This document shows positions 15,387 through 23,863 of a DNA stretch of 64,000 nucleotides, in pieces. Source of the DNA: Sphingopyxis sp. (GTDB lineage: Bacteria; Pseudomonadota; Alphaproteobacteria; Sphingomonadales; Sphingomonadaceae); contig JASBSJ010000067.1 of NCBI GenBank assembly GCA_030148985.1, forward strand, positions 1 through 64,000. The letters run 5' to 3'. The notes beneath the pieces are model-generated. The model ran no database searches. It had not been told where the DNA came from and was given only the letters and a program-made list of their open reading frames with translations. The translations under genes and the position numbers were made by a program. Positions within the stretch are counted from its first letter, which is position 1; each line of letters opens with the position of its first letter.

Positions 15387-17735
15387 ATGATTCGAACTTT
15401 CAGCCTGCATTCCGCCGCTGCTCTCGCGCTTGCCGCCGCGCTTGCTGCCGCCCCCGCCGCCGCGCAGCAGGCGCCCGCCGACACGGCACCGATCCAGCGC
15501 GACGATGATGAAATCACGACCTCGCAGGACATCGTCGTGCTCGGCAGTGTCGGTTATCGCAACCGCAGCGACGAGGCCGAGCCCGTCCTTTCCTATGACA
15601 GCGAATTTTTTCAGCGCTTCGAGCCGCTGACCGCGGGCGACGCGCTGAAGCGCGTGCCGTCCGTCACCTTTCTGTCGGACGTCATCGAAAGCGACGGCGC
15701 GCGGCTGCGCGGCCTGCCGCCGGGCTATACGCAGATACTGATCAATGGCGAGCGCGTGCCCGGCAATGCGTCGGACCGCAGCTTCTTCCTTGACCGCATC
15801 CCTGCCGAGCTGATCGACCGCGTCGAGATCGTCCGCTCGTCGTCGGCGCGCCGCACCGGCGACGCGGTGGCGGGAACGATCAATATCGAACTGCGCGACG
15901 GCTTCGAGCTCGATGGCGGTTATGTCCGCGCGGGCGCGCTTTATTATGACGACGAAGAACTCGAGCCGAGCCTGGGCCTCGTCTATGGCGGTCAGGTCGG
16001 GCCGGGCCGCCTGTTGATCGGCCTCAACTTCCAGGGGCGCCATAACCCCAAGAAGAAATTCTCGCTCCGCTATGGCGATTCGCCCGAGAATGATCCCGAT
16101 TTCGCCACCAATGAGTTCGACAATCGCGAAGATCAGACCGACACGCGCGACGGCAAGGATTATTCGGCCAACGCCAGTTACGAGATCGACGGCGAAACCA
16201 CCGATTTCCGCGTCAGCGGCTTTTTCGTCCGCACCGATCGCTTCGAAAGCGAGCGCAGCTTCGAATATGACGATCCGACTGCGGTGAACGGCCCGCTGCC
16301 GACCGGGAACCTGATCAGCGACAACGCCAACGACAATGGCATCGACCAGCAGAATTACAGCATCGACACCAAGCTGTCGCACGAATGGTCGCTCGGCGAG
16401 ACGACGCTGCGCGTCGGTTTCGCGCGCTTCGACGACGAACAGACCGAAAGCGAATATCAGATCGAGTTCAACGACGACGGCGACGACCCCGAGTTCGAGC
16501 AGGAATTTTTCACCACCGACATCGCCGACAAGGAATTTTCGGTGAAGCTCGATCATAAGTTCGAGCTGGGCGGCGATACGCAGCTGATCATCGGCGGCCT
16601 TTATCAGGACAAGGACCGCAGCACCGCGATCCTCGAAGCCGATGATGATGCCGAATTCCCGGGGCTGGAGGACAGCTACGACCAGTTCGTCGATAATCCG
16701 GCCGACCTCGTCGTTCCCTTCGGCGAGCTCGAACCCGCCGACGGCGGGGTGAACAGCATCGAGGAACGCCGCCTCGACGCCTTTGCGCTGGTGCAGGGCA
16801 AGTCGGGCGGGCTGACGTGGGAAGCGGGCATCCGGTATGAAACGACGCGCTTCGACATTACGGACTTCACCGAAGCGGCGGCGGTGCCGACGCAGCGCAA
16901 CGAATATGAAAAATGGCTGCCGTCGGCGTCGATCAAATTCGATCTGACCCCGCGCGACCGCATCACCGCGTCGGTGGCGCGCACGAACCGCCGCCCCGAT
17001 TTCAACTTCATTTCGCCCGCGCTGCTCGAAGAGGAAGTCGGCGACAGCGATCTGCTCGGCAACCCGCTGCTCGGCCCCGAAACGGCGTGGGGTTTCGACC
17101 TGGGTTACGAACGTCGCATCGGCCGGACCGGCGTCGTCGGCATCAACGCCTTCTATCGCGACGTCACCAACCTGATCGAACTGACCAACACCGGCGAAGA
17201 AGGGTCGGAAGGGCCAGGCACTTTCGTTTATCAGCCGCAGAATGTCGGCGACGGCAAGGTGTGGGGTGTCGAGTTCGACCTGTCGACCGATCTTGGCTTC
17301 CTTGGCCTGCCCGACACCGGCATCTTCGGCAACATCTCGTGGCTCGACAGCGAGATCACCGATTTTGCGGGCAAGCGTCGCTTCAACGGCCAGTCGGACT
17401 ATGTCTATAACATCGGCTTCATTCAGGACATTCCGGCCTGGGGCGTGGCGTTCGGCGCGACGCACCGCAAGCAGGGCGCGGCCTATGATCGCGTGATCAG
17501 CGAAGAAGTCCGCACCACCTATGGCGCCGACCTCGAAATCTTCGTCGAAAAGCGGATCGGCAGCAATTTCACCATCCGCGCGGTCGGATCGAACCTGCTG
17601 AACGGCGCCAAGCGCGAAGTGTTCAACAAATTCGACAATCTGGAAGACCAGCTCGACCGCGATTTCGACGAATATGAGCTCGAAAGCGAAAAGGCCGGGC
17701 CGGTGTTCCAGCTGATGGCGCGCTACGCCTTTTAA
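15387..17735 (+). CDS. TonB-dependent outer-membrane receptor (phytase-linked)
   Basis: 782 residues. Signal peptide 'SAAALALAAALAAAPAAAQQ' is followed by a short acidic segment and a plug domain ('DIVVLGSVGYRNRSDEAEPVL...GDALKRVPSVTFLSDVIES...RLRGLPPGYTQILINGERVP...VEIVRSSSARRTGDAVAGTINI'). The barrel is rich in acidic loops and ends in the aromatic-terminated strand 'FQLMARYAF'. Start 15387 follows AAGGGGGG. Together with the phytase on the opposite strand it likely imports a phytate-derived or metal-chelated ligand; the actual substrate is not proven. Confidence 0.93.
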   Translation: MIRTFSLHSAAALALAAALAAAPAAAQQAPADTAPIQRDDDEITTSQDIVVLGSVGYRNRSDEAEPVLSYDSEFFQRFEPLTAGDALKRVPSVTFLSDVIESDGARLRGLPPGYTQILINGERVPGNASDRSFFLDRIPAELIDRVEIVRSSSARRTGDAVAGTINIELRDGFELDGGYVRAGALYYDDEELEPSLGLVYGGQVGPGRLLIGLNFQGRHNPKKKFSLRYGDSPENDPDFATNEFDNREDQTDTRDGKDYSANASYEIDGETTDFRVSGFFVRTDRFESERSFEYDDPTAVNGPLPTGNLISDNANDNGIDQQNYSIDTKLSHEWSLGETTLRVGFARFDDEQTESEYQIEFNDDGDDPEFEQEFFTTDIADKEFSVKLDHKFELGGDTQLIIGGLYQDKDRSTAILEADDDAEFPGLEDSYDQFVDNPADLVVPFGELEPADGGVNSIEERRLDAFALVQGKSGGLTWEAGIRYETTRFDITDFTEAAAVPTQRNEYEKWLPSASIKFDLTPRDRITASVARTNRRPDFNFISPALLEEEVGDSDLLGNPLLGPETAWGFDLGYERRIGRTGVVGINAFYRDVTNLIELTNTGEEGSEGPGTFVYQPQNVGDGKVWGVEFDLSTDLGFLGLPDTGIFGNISWLDSEITDFAGKRRFNGQSDYVYNIGFIQDIPAWGVAFGATHRKQGAAYDRVISEEVRTTYGADLEIFVEKRIGSNFTIRAVGSNLLNGAKREVFNKFDNLEDQLDRDFDEYELESEKAGPVFQLMARYAF

Positions 17736-17780
17736 GGGTTCGGCGGCCGGCGCTCAGTCCCTTGGGCGCCGGCCGTGCTT

Positions 17781-17914
17781 CCTCCCTGTCGCGCAGCGAT
17801 GGGGAGGTGGCAGCGCGGAGCGCTGACGGAGGGGCCATGGCGCTGGTGTCGGAAGGCCCCTCCACCATCCGCTTCGCGGACGGTCCCCCTCCCCATGGCT
17901 TCGCCACAGGGAGG
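17781..17914. repeat. CCTCCCTGTCGCGCAGCG repeat, family A (copy 1)
   Basis: Long imperfect palindrome beginning CCTCCCTGTCGCGCAGCGAT and ending ATGGCTTCGCCACAGGGAGG. Family A copies also at 20503-20655 and 35734-35862. Confidence 0.8.
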
Positions 17915-17920
17915 ATCATC

Positions 17921-19699
17921 CTACCCGATATGCTTGAAGATCCACCCCACGCTCACACCGCCCGCGGGTGCGGTGCCGGTGATGACGAGCTGTTCGGTCG
18001 GGTGCGGACGGCCGTCGCCGTCGACCCACAGGCTTTGCTCGATTTCCAGCGCGCCGTCGGACGTGCGGAACTGCCACAGCGGGCCGCCGCTGATGCGCAG
18101 CAGCGCGCCCAGCCCGTCGGCGGTCAGGCTCGCCGAAAGATTGCGACCGAGGTGAAAGCGCATCGTGAAGCGCTTGTCGCCCTTGCGCCGCGTGCGCGGG
18201 GCGGGGAGCAGCATGTCCTCGCCGCGCAGCTCGCGCCCGTTGGGCGACAGGATCAGCAGGCGGCGGTGGATCAGGCCGTGGCGCCGCACATAGCCGTCAT
18301 GGCTCATCTCCAGCCGGCTGCCCTGCGGCGTCTCGCGCCGGTCGAGCTCGACTTCGGTCACGCCCTTGCCGAGCGTGCCGCCCGGCAGGATCGCGGTCGA
18401 ATTGCTGTCGCCCAGCGTCAGCGTCGAATGCGCGGCGGTGGTGCGGAGCCCGCGCGCGAGGTCGGCGGGGATCGTCGCACCGGTCAGCGCCGCACCGCCG
18501 CAATTGACGACGATCCGCTCGTCACCGTCGCTGAGTTCGAAGGCGAGGGTGGAGGCGCAGCCCGCTTCGGTCACTCTTGCAATCGGTGGGGGCGCGGCGT
18601 CGGCGAGCAGCACAACCTTGTTCGCGACGAGCCGCTGATAGCCCCAGTCGCGCGCCTGCTTGAGTGGCCGGGTTCGCACGCCGCTCGCTGCGACGATCGC
18701 CTGCACATGCGCCGCCGACGTCGCGCCGCTGCCCTGCCAGCAGCCCATGCCGCCGTCGGCGTGGAGCAGCCCGAGCAGCGCGGGGACGGCGCGCGCGAGC
18801 ACTTCCTGGATGAAGGGCGGCACCTCCATCCGGCGCATGTCATAGGTTTTCGCGAGCATCGACAGCGCCATGATCGCATCAAGCTGCGCCTGCGGCGAGC
18901 GCGAGATATTGCCCCCGTCGGCATAGAAGTTCGTCTCGAGAACCTTGCGCAGCCCCGCTTCGCCGAACACCTGCCGCGGCTCGCCGCCGGGCATCAGCAG
19001 CGACGCGGCGACGATGCCGACCCACGCGACCATCTGTCCCGTGCCCGGCCGCGTCTTGTCGGCGACGCGGTCGAGGTGCCGCGCCGCGCGCGCGAGGTGG
19101 TTCAGCACCGCCGAGCGATAGACAAGGTCGCTCGACGACAGGATCAGCGGCGCGTGCGCGGCCCAGAACAGAATGCGCCATCCGGTATTGTCGGCGCGCC
19201 ACGCGGGTTCGCTCACCGTCTCGCCATGCGTGCCAAGCCAATGGCGCACCACGGCTTCGGCGATCGGCGCGCCGTCGGCGCGGGTGCCGGTCGCGGAAAG
19301 GTCGCGCAGCCAGGCGAAACTGTGGAGATAATCGGCAAAGGCGGGCGCGACGGTCAGCGATGCGAAATCGAGCTGACCGAGCGGCAGCTTCAGCCCGCGG
19401 TGCAGGAAGTGGCCGGCGCGAATCGCGGTGCCCGCGCGCGCGTCGCCGGGCACGGGGTCTGCGGGCACGCCGAGCAGTTTCAGCGGAAAGCGCCCTTTGA
19501 GGCGCAACGCATGAAGCGGAGTGCGCCACGTCAGCCGCGTGATCGCATTGGCGACGCGGTCGCCGAGCGACAGCCCCTTATCGGCGGGCAGGCGGATCAA
19601 CCGCTTGCCGGGTTCGATCGTATCGTCGATCGGCGCGGCATCGTGACCGGAATCGAGCGACGGGTCGGCGGGGGCGGTGGTCAGCGGTCTCCCCTCCAT
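17921..19699 (-). CDS. Heparinase II/III-family protein
   Basis: 592 residues. The N-terminal half is the alpha/alpha toroid ('ADNTGWRILFWAAHAPLILSS' and 'NISRSPQAQLDAIMALSMLAKTYDMR'), the C-terminal half a beta-sandwich with 'YVRRHGLIHRRLLILSPNGRELRGEDML' and 'FTMRFHLGRNLSASLTADG'. Heparinase-like folds cleave acidic polysaccharides by elimination, but these chromosomal sphingomonad members have no proven substrate and no signal peptide is evident. It sits 3 nt downstream of rpe on the same strand. The first ATG (19699) overlaps a GGAGGGGAG run, so a slightly later start is possible. Confidence 0.85.
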   Translation of the reverse strand: MEGRPLTTAPADPSLDSGHDAAPIDDTIEPGKRLIRLPADKGLSLGDRVANAITRLTWRTPLHALRLKGRFPLKLLGVPADPVPGDARAGTAIRAGHFLHRGLKLPLGQLDFASLTVAPAFADYLHSFAWLRDLSATGTRADGAPIAEAVVRHWLGTHGETVSEPAWRADNTGWRILFWAAHAPLILSSSDLVYRSAVLNHLARAARHLDRVADKTRPGTGQMVAWVGIVAASLLMPGGEPRQVFGEAGLRKVLETNFYADGGNISRSPQAQLDAIMALSMLAKTYDMRRMEVPPFIQEVLARAVPALLGLLHADGGMGCWQGSGATSAAHVQAIVAASGVRTRPLKQARDWGYQRLVANKVVLLADAAPPPIARVTEAGCASTLAFELSDGDERIVVNCGGAALTGATIPADLARGLRTTAAHSTLTLGDSNSTAILPGGTLGKGVTEVELDRRETPQGSRLEMSHDGYVRRHGLIHRRLLILSPNGRELRGEDMLLPAPRTRRKGDKRFTMRFHLGRNLSASLTADGLGALLRISGGPLWQFRTSDGALEIEQSLWVDGDGRPHPTEQLVITGTAPAGGVSVGWIFKHIG

Positions 19700-19702
19700 C
19701 GA

Positions 19703-20374
19703 TCAGGTCCCGCGCAGCCGCCGGATATTGTCGGCGTAGGCGTCGGGTCCACCCTTGAAGGTCGCAGTGCCCGCAACGAGCACGTCGGCACCCGCGGCAA
19801 TGGCGAGCGGCGCGGTGGCCGCGTCGATTCCGCCATCGACCTCCAGCCTTATGTCGCGGCCGGTTTTCTCGATCATCTTCTTCACCGCCTCGATCTTGCG
19901 AAGCTGGCTGGAGATGAAGCTTTGTCCCCCAAAGCCGGGGTTGACGCTCATGATCAGGACCAGGTCGATGTCGTCGATCAGATAATCGAGCATCTTGGCG
20001 GGGGTTGCGGGGTTCAGCGACACCCCCGCCTGTTTGCCCAGCGACTTGATATGCTGGACCGTGCGGTGGATGTGCGGCCCCGCCTCGGGATGGACGGTGA
20101 TGATGTCGGCGCCCGCCGCGGCAAAGGCGTCGAGGAAATGATCGACCGGCGAGATCATCAGATGGACGTCGAAGGGCAGCGCCGAATGCGGGCGCAGCGC
20201 CTTCACCACCATCGGGCCGATCGTCAGGTTCGGCACATAATGGCCGTCCATCACGTCGATATGCACCCAATCGGCACCCGCCGCCTCGATCGCGCGCACT
20301 TCCTCGCCCAGCCGCGCGAAATCGGCGCTGAGGATCGACGGGGCAATGCGGACGGCGGGCGGCGTGGCGGTCAT
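19703..20374 (-). CDS. rpe: Ribulose-phosphate 3-epimerase
   Basis: 223 residues, TIM barrel. It interconverts ribulose-5-phosphate and xylulose-5-phosphate. Family motifs include '[17 protein letters not shown]', the metal-binding '[13 protein letters not shown]', 'DVHLMI', '[10 protein letters not shown]' and 'LEVDGGI'. Length is normal. Transcribed first in an rpe-heparinase-like pair. Confidence 0.97.
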   Translation of the reverse strand: MTATPPAVRIAPSILSADFARLGEEVRAIEAAGADWVHIDVMDGHYVPNLTIGPMVVKALRPHSALPFDVHLMISPVDHFLDAFAAAGADIITVHPEAGPHIHRTVQHIKSLGKQAGVSLNPATPAKMLDYLIDDIDLVLIMSVNPGFGGQSFISSQLRKIEAVKKMIEKTGRDIRLEVDGGIDAATAPLAIAAGADVLVAGTATFKGGPDAYADNIRRLRGT

Positions 20375-20502
20375 GGACCGGCCTTAACCATCTAAGGAGT
20401 CGGGAGCAAGCGGGGGCAGGGGGGGCGGCTGTGGAAAAGCGGGGTGGGAGGGGCTGCGCTGTTGGGGGGAATGTCTGGTTGCGACGGATTGCGATCATAA
20501 AT

Positions 20503-20655
20503 CCTCCCTGTGGCGAAGCCATGGGGGAGTCGCAGACGGCGCGCAGCGCCAGCGGGGCCGCCGCGAAGCGGTGGTGGAGGGGCCCCGACGTCGCGCCATA
20601 GCCCCTCCGTCAGCGCTTCGCGCTGCCACCTCCCCATCGCTGCGCGACAGGGAGG
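20503..20655. repeat. Family A palindromic repeat (copy 2)
   Basis: Begins CCTCCCTGTGGCGAAGCCAT and ends CATCGCTGCGCGACAGGGAGG-type; internal GCCCCTCCGTCAGCGCTTCG segments match copies 1 and 3. Confidence 0.8.
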
Positions 20656-20692
20656 ATCGCAACTAGCAAAGTCTGAATCCGACCGTTGCGCT

Positions 20693-20818
20693 CCTCCCCG
20701 GAACGGGGAGGGGCACCACCGAAGGTGGTGGAGGGGTACCATCGGTCGAACGCGGCCTATGCGGGCCCGTACCCCTCCACTACCCTGCGGGTGGTCCCCC
20801 TCCCCCTGCGGGGGAGGA
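20693..20818. repeat. Family B palindromic repeat (copy 1)
   Basis: CCTCCCCGGAACGGGGAGGGG ... GGTGGTCCCCCTCCCCCTGC, with GGTGGTGGAGGGGTAC inner arm and its partner. Other family B copies: 31565-31690 and 60930-61058. Confidence 0.8.
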
Positions 20819-20850
20819 CCGGCAGATACCCACCCCATGCTGGCCACAAA

Positions 20851-21105
20851 AAAACGCTGTCCTACATGATCCGACTGTGCAAGCCTTCGTCCCGGCTCTT
20901 TGAATATGTCGACAAAAAGCAACGGCCGCCCGGCCTGCGGGTTTGCGCAGCAACCGAGCGCAACGCATCGGCGGCCGCGCAAGGCTGACTTTTCCTGAAC
21001 TTTGGAATGAACGCATTGCCCCCGCGGCCAATCGCATGGCGGACGCGCAAGGCTGAACTTTCCTGAACTTTGATCGGATTTCGCGGCCCTTGCGCCGACT
21101 GGATC
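20851..21105 (-). repeat. Family C dispersed element, about 255 bp (copy 1)
   Basis: Read on the minus strand it begins GGATCCAGTCGGCGCAAGG and ends CATGTAGGACAGCGTTTTT. It shows strong block similarity to 27755-28012 on the plus strand. It contains two direct repeats of a TTCAGGAAAGTTCAGCC motif (20977-21004 and 21046-21072). No reading frame with gene-like character is seen. Confidence 0.7.
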
Positions 21106-21115
21106 GCCGACCCCT

Positions 21116-21634
21116 TTACATCAACCCCGCCGCCTCGATCGCCGCAACGGCGTTGTCGATCCGGGCGTCGCCTTCGCCCTCGATCCACGCCCATTTAAGC
21201 TGCCGACGGTCGAGCTCGCCGATGGCGACCTCCATGAACTGATGCCGCGCCAGGTCGCTGCCGAACAGGCGGGTGCCGTCCTCCTGCCAGGGGACATCCA
21301 TCGCGGGGACGAGATACAGGTCCGCGACCTCGGTCCACGCATCGATTTCGGGCAGGCGGCGGCCGAGCAGCATGATCGCCCAGGCCTGCGTCATCAGCGG
21401 GTCCGTGTCGGACACCAGCCAGTCGGGGCGCTCGGCGAGCGCCGCCGCGGTCGCGGCGCGGTGGCCGTCGAAAATGGCGAGCAGGTCGATCGCGTCGAAC
21501 TTGGTCCCGTGCGCCTCGGCATAGGTGCGCCCATATTCGGGGACGACGAGCCCGCCGAGCCGCAGCGCGAGCCGCGGCGCGAGGGTCGATTTGCCCGTGC
21601 TTTCGGCGCCGTGCAGGCAGATGTGCCGCGTCAC
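21116..21634 (-). CDS. NadR-like ATPase / probable nicotinamide riboside kinase
   Basis: 172 residues. Walker A GAESTGKST (9-17) begins 'RHICLHGAESTGKSTLAPRLA', and 'VVPEYGRTYAEAHG' and 'DWLVSDTDPLMTQAWAIMLLG' follow, as in the kinase domain of NadR. It lacks the NadR adenylyltransferase domain. It likely phosphorylates nicotinamide riboside taken up by PnuC encoded just upstream. A GTG start at 21634 overlaps the pnuC stop by four bases (GTGA), which fixes the start; longer frames upstream of it are pnuC antisense-frame shadows. Confidence 0.82.
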   Translation of the reverse strand: MTRHICLHGAESTGKSTLAPRLALRLGGLVVPEYGRTYAEAHGTKFDAIDLLAIFDGHRAATAAALAERPDWLVSDTDPLMTQAWAIMLLGRRLPEIDAWTEVADLYLVPAMDVPWQEDGTRLFGSDLARHQFMEVAIGELDRRQLKWAWIEGEGDARIDNAVAAIEAAGLM

Positions 21635-22200
21635 AGCGCCGACCGTTCGGTCGCCGCGGCGCGGTGCCATTGGATCAGCCCGTCGATCGACAGGCCGAGC
21701 AGTACGACATAGACCGCGCTCGTCGCGTAAAGCCCGCGCGCGGCGAAGAGCGGGATCGCGATCAGGTCGACCAGAATCCAGAGGAACCAGCTTTCGACGC
21801 GGCGGCGGGCGAGCAGCCATTGCGCGGTGACGCTCATCATCGCGATCGCACCGTCGATCCACGGCGCCGCCGCGTCGGTGTGGCGGTCCATCGCATAGCT
21901 CCACCCCGCCCAGGCGGCGAGCGTGCCGAGTCCCCAGCCCCAGCGCGCGCGGCGGCTCATCCAGCCGACGGGGACGCCGCTTGTCGTCCGCGCGCGCGTC
22001 CACGCCGCCCAACCATAAAGGTTGAGCGCGAAGAAGAAGCCCTGGAGCAGCATGTCGCTGTACAGCTTCGCTTCGAAAAAAACGAAGGCATAGAGCGTCA
22101 CCGCGACGAGCGCGAAGGGGTAGTTCCAGACGCTGCGCAGCGCGACGAGCGCGACATTGGTCAGCACAAAGGCGGCGGCAATCCACTCGACGGGGTTCAT
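21631..22200 (-). CDS. pnuC: Nicotinamide riboside/mononucleotide transporter PnuC
   Basis: 189 residues, mostly hydrophobic (about 7 helices). 'WIAAAFVLTNVALVALRSVWNYPFALVAVTLYAFVFFEAKLYSDMLLQGFF' and 'WAAW' match PnuC's first repeat, and 'WFLWILVDLIAIPLFAARGLYATSAVYVVLL' its second. Start ATG 22200 overlaps the crtB stop (ATGA). It brings NAD precursors into the cytoplasm for the NadR-like kinase. Confidence 0.93.
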   Translation of the reverse strand: MNPVEWIAAAFVLTNVALVALRSVWNYPFALVAVTLYAFVFFEAKLYSDMLLQGFFFALNLYGWAAWTRARTTSGVPVGWMSRRARWGWGLGTLAAWAGWSYAMDRHTDAAAPWIDGAIAMMSVTAQWLLARRRVESWFLWILVDLIAIPLFAARGLYATSAVYVVLLGLSIDGLIQWHRAAATERSAL

Positions 22201-23165
22201 GCGTCGCTGCGACCTGCGTCGGGCCGGGGCCGCGTCCACAGCCCGTCGCGGCTGATCCGCCGCCCTGGCGGGCGGCGGAGCACCGACCAGCCCGCGCGGG
22301 CGACCCAGCCCAATTTGGCCGCAAGCGAGCTGGCCGCGCGATGGTCCCACGCATGGTCGCCGCGGCGCCGCACCTCGCGCGCGATGTCGCCATAAATACC
22401 CGCGGCGGCGAGCACCGCCCAGCGGCTGCGCGGCGGCAGTTTGCGGGCGCCCCAGCGCGCCGACGCTTCATATTCCTCCGCCATCTCGGCGAGCCAGCGT
22501 GCCATCACCGCGAGGCGCGGGCGAAAAGCGGGGTGCATATGCTGCCCCGGTGGAATGTCGAGCTCGACCATCCATTCGACGGGCAGGTAACAGCGGTCGG
22601 CCGCGGCATCCTCCGCCACATCGCGCGCGATATTGGCGAGCTGGAACGCGATGCCAAGGTCCGATGCGCGGTCGAGCGTCGCTTCGTCGGCGGGGTCGAT
22701 GCCCATCACCAGCGCCATCGCGACGCCCACCGCGCCCGCGACATGGTAGCAATAGCGGAGCAGGTCGGCCTCGCTGCGCGGGCGCCAGTCCTTTGCGTCA
22801 AGCTCGAAGCCCGCGACGATATCGTCGATCACCGCGCGCGGAATCGTCACCTCGGTGAGCAGGAAACCCAGTGCGTCGAAGGCGGGTTCGCCGGTTGGCT
22901 CGCCCGCAAAGGCCTTGTCAGTCAGCGCCCGGATGCGTTCAACCGCCGCCGCCGGGTCGTGCCCCGGTCGCATCGTGCCGCCATGATCCTGTCCGTCAGT
23001 CAGATCGTCGGCGGCGCGGCACCAGGCGTAGAGCAGCCAGACGCGCTCGCGCGTTTCGCGGTCGAACAACTGGCTCGCCAGCGCAAAGCTTTTCGATCCG
23101 CGCGCGATGCTGTCGTGCGCGAAACCGTGGAGGGCGTCGGCATCATAGGCCTCCGCTTCGGTCAT
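22197..23165 (-). CDS. crtB: Phytoene synthase
   Basis: 322 residues of the squalene/phytoene synthase fold. Two aspartate-rich motifs DDLTD (53-57) and 'NIARDVAED' (D182, D186) bind the diphosphates via magnesium. It condenses two GGPP into phytoene, first committed step of carotenoids. The stop overlaps pnuC; its start overlaps the LOG stop by one base. Its C-terminus has a basic tail 'RPPGRRISRDGLWTRPRPDAGR'. Confidence 0.95.
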   Translation of the reverse strand: MTEAEAYDADALHGFAHDSIARGSKSFALASQLFDRETRERVWLLYAWCRAADDLTDGQDHGGTMRPGHDPAAAVERIRALTDKAFAGEPTGEPAFDALGFLLTEVTIPRAVIDDIVAGFELDAKDWRPRSEADLLRYCYHVAGAVGVAMALVMGIDPADEATLDRASDLGIAFQLANIARDVAEDAAADRCYLPVEWMVELDIPPGQHMHPAFRPRLAVMARWLAEMAEEYEASARWGARKLPPRSRWAVLAAAGIYGDIAREVRRRGDHAWDHRAASSLAAKLGWVARAGWSVLRRPPGRRISRDGLWTRPRPDAGRSDA

Positions 23166-23746
23166 CAGAGATTTTCGGCCTTCATCGCGAAAATTGTCTG
23201 ATGCGGTTCGTAGGCCGCCATCTTGTCGAGCAGCTCGTCGAGTCCGGCATCGACGATCATGATCCCCGCGTGCGCCGGGCGGATGAAGCCGACGTCGATC
23301 ATCCGGCGGTTGAAGGCGATGAGGTCGTTAAAGAAGCCCGCGGCGTTGAGCAGCCCGACGGGTTTGGTGTGATAGCCAAGCTGCGCCCAGCTGATCGCTT
23401 CCCACAGCTCGTCCATCGTCCCGACACCGCCGGGGATCGTCAGGAATCCGTCCGACAGGTCGGTGAACATCTTCTTGCGCTCGTGCATCCCGCTGACGAC
23501 GTGCAGTTCGGTGCAGCCGCGGTGCGCGACTTCGGCGCCGACGAGCGCTTCGGGGATGATGCCGATCACCTCGCCGCCCGCTTCCAGCGCGCTATCGGCG
23601 ACCGCGCCCATCAGCCCCAGCCGCCCGCCGCCATAGACGACGGCGATGCCGCGGCTCGCCAGCGTGCGGCCGACGTGGCGTGCGGTTTCGATATAGATGG
23701 GATCGTCGGGGGTCGCGGACCCGCAATAGACGGCGAGGCGTTTCAT
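23165..23746 (-). CDS. LOG-family nucleotide phosphoribohydrolase
   Basis: 193 residues. PGGVGTMDE (105-113), the active-site motif of the LOG/TIGR00730 family, is intact, as is the GGGRLGLMGAVADSALE loop. Plant-type LOG enzymes release cytokinin bases from their 5'-monophosphates by cleaving the ribose 5'-phosphate; bacterial members are often general AMP-type hydrolases. It lies between crtI and crtB in the same direction and its stop overlaps the crtB start by one base, so it seems part of the carotenoid transcript. Purpose there is unknown. Confidence 0.92.
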   Translation of the reverse strand: MKRLAVYCGSATPDDPIYIETARHVGRTLASRGIAVVYGGGRLGLMGAVADSALEAGGEVIGIIPEALVGAEVAHRGCTELHVVSGMHERKKMFTDLSDGFLTIPGGVGTMDELWEAISWAQLGYHTKPVGLLNAAGFFNDLIAFNRRMIDVGFIRPAHAGIMIVDAGLDELLDKMAAYEPHQTIFAMKAENL

Positions 23747-23769
23747 CGTTTGATGGCTTTCACAAATTT

Positions 23770-23856
23770 CCGTTTGGGCTGAGCTTGTCGAAGCCCCGTC
23801 CTTCTCTTGCCGCCTTTGAAGGAAGAACGGCCCTTCGACAAGCTCAGGGCGAACGG
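23770..23856. repeat. Inverted repeat (TTGTCGAAG family E)
   Basis: CCGTTTGGGCTGAGCTTGTC and its inverse GACAAGCTCAGGGCGAACGG form a hairpin with about 45 nt between. Lies between crtI and the LOG gene. Confidence 0.75.
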
Positions 23857-23863
23857 AGTCGTG

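Noticed and set aside
17762-20395. 877-codon open frame on the plus strand
   Set aside because: Antisense to the heparinase-like and rpe genes, no domain; shadow.
20500-21110. Repeats that look like a CRISPR array
   Set aside because: Elements are dispersed palindromes of different families with unequal spacing, no regular repeat-spacer pattern and no cas genes.
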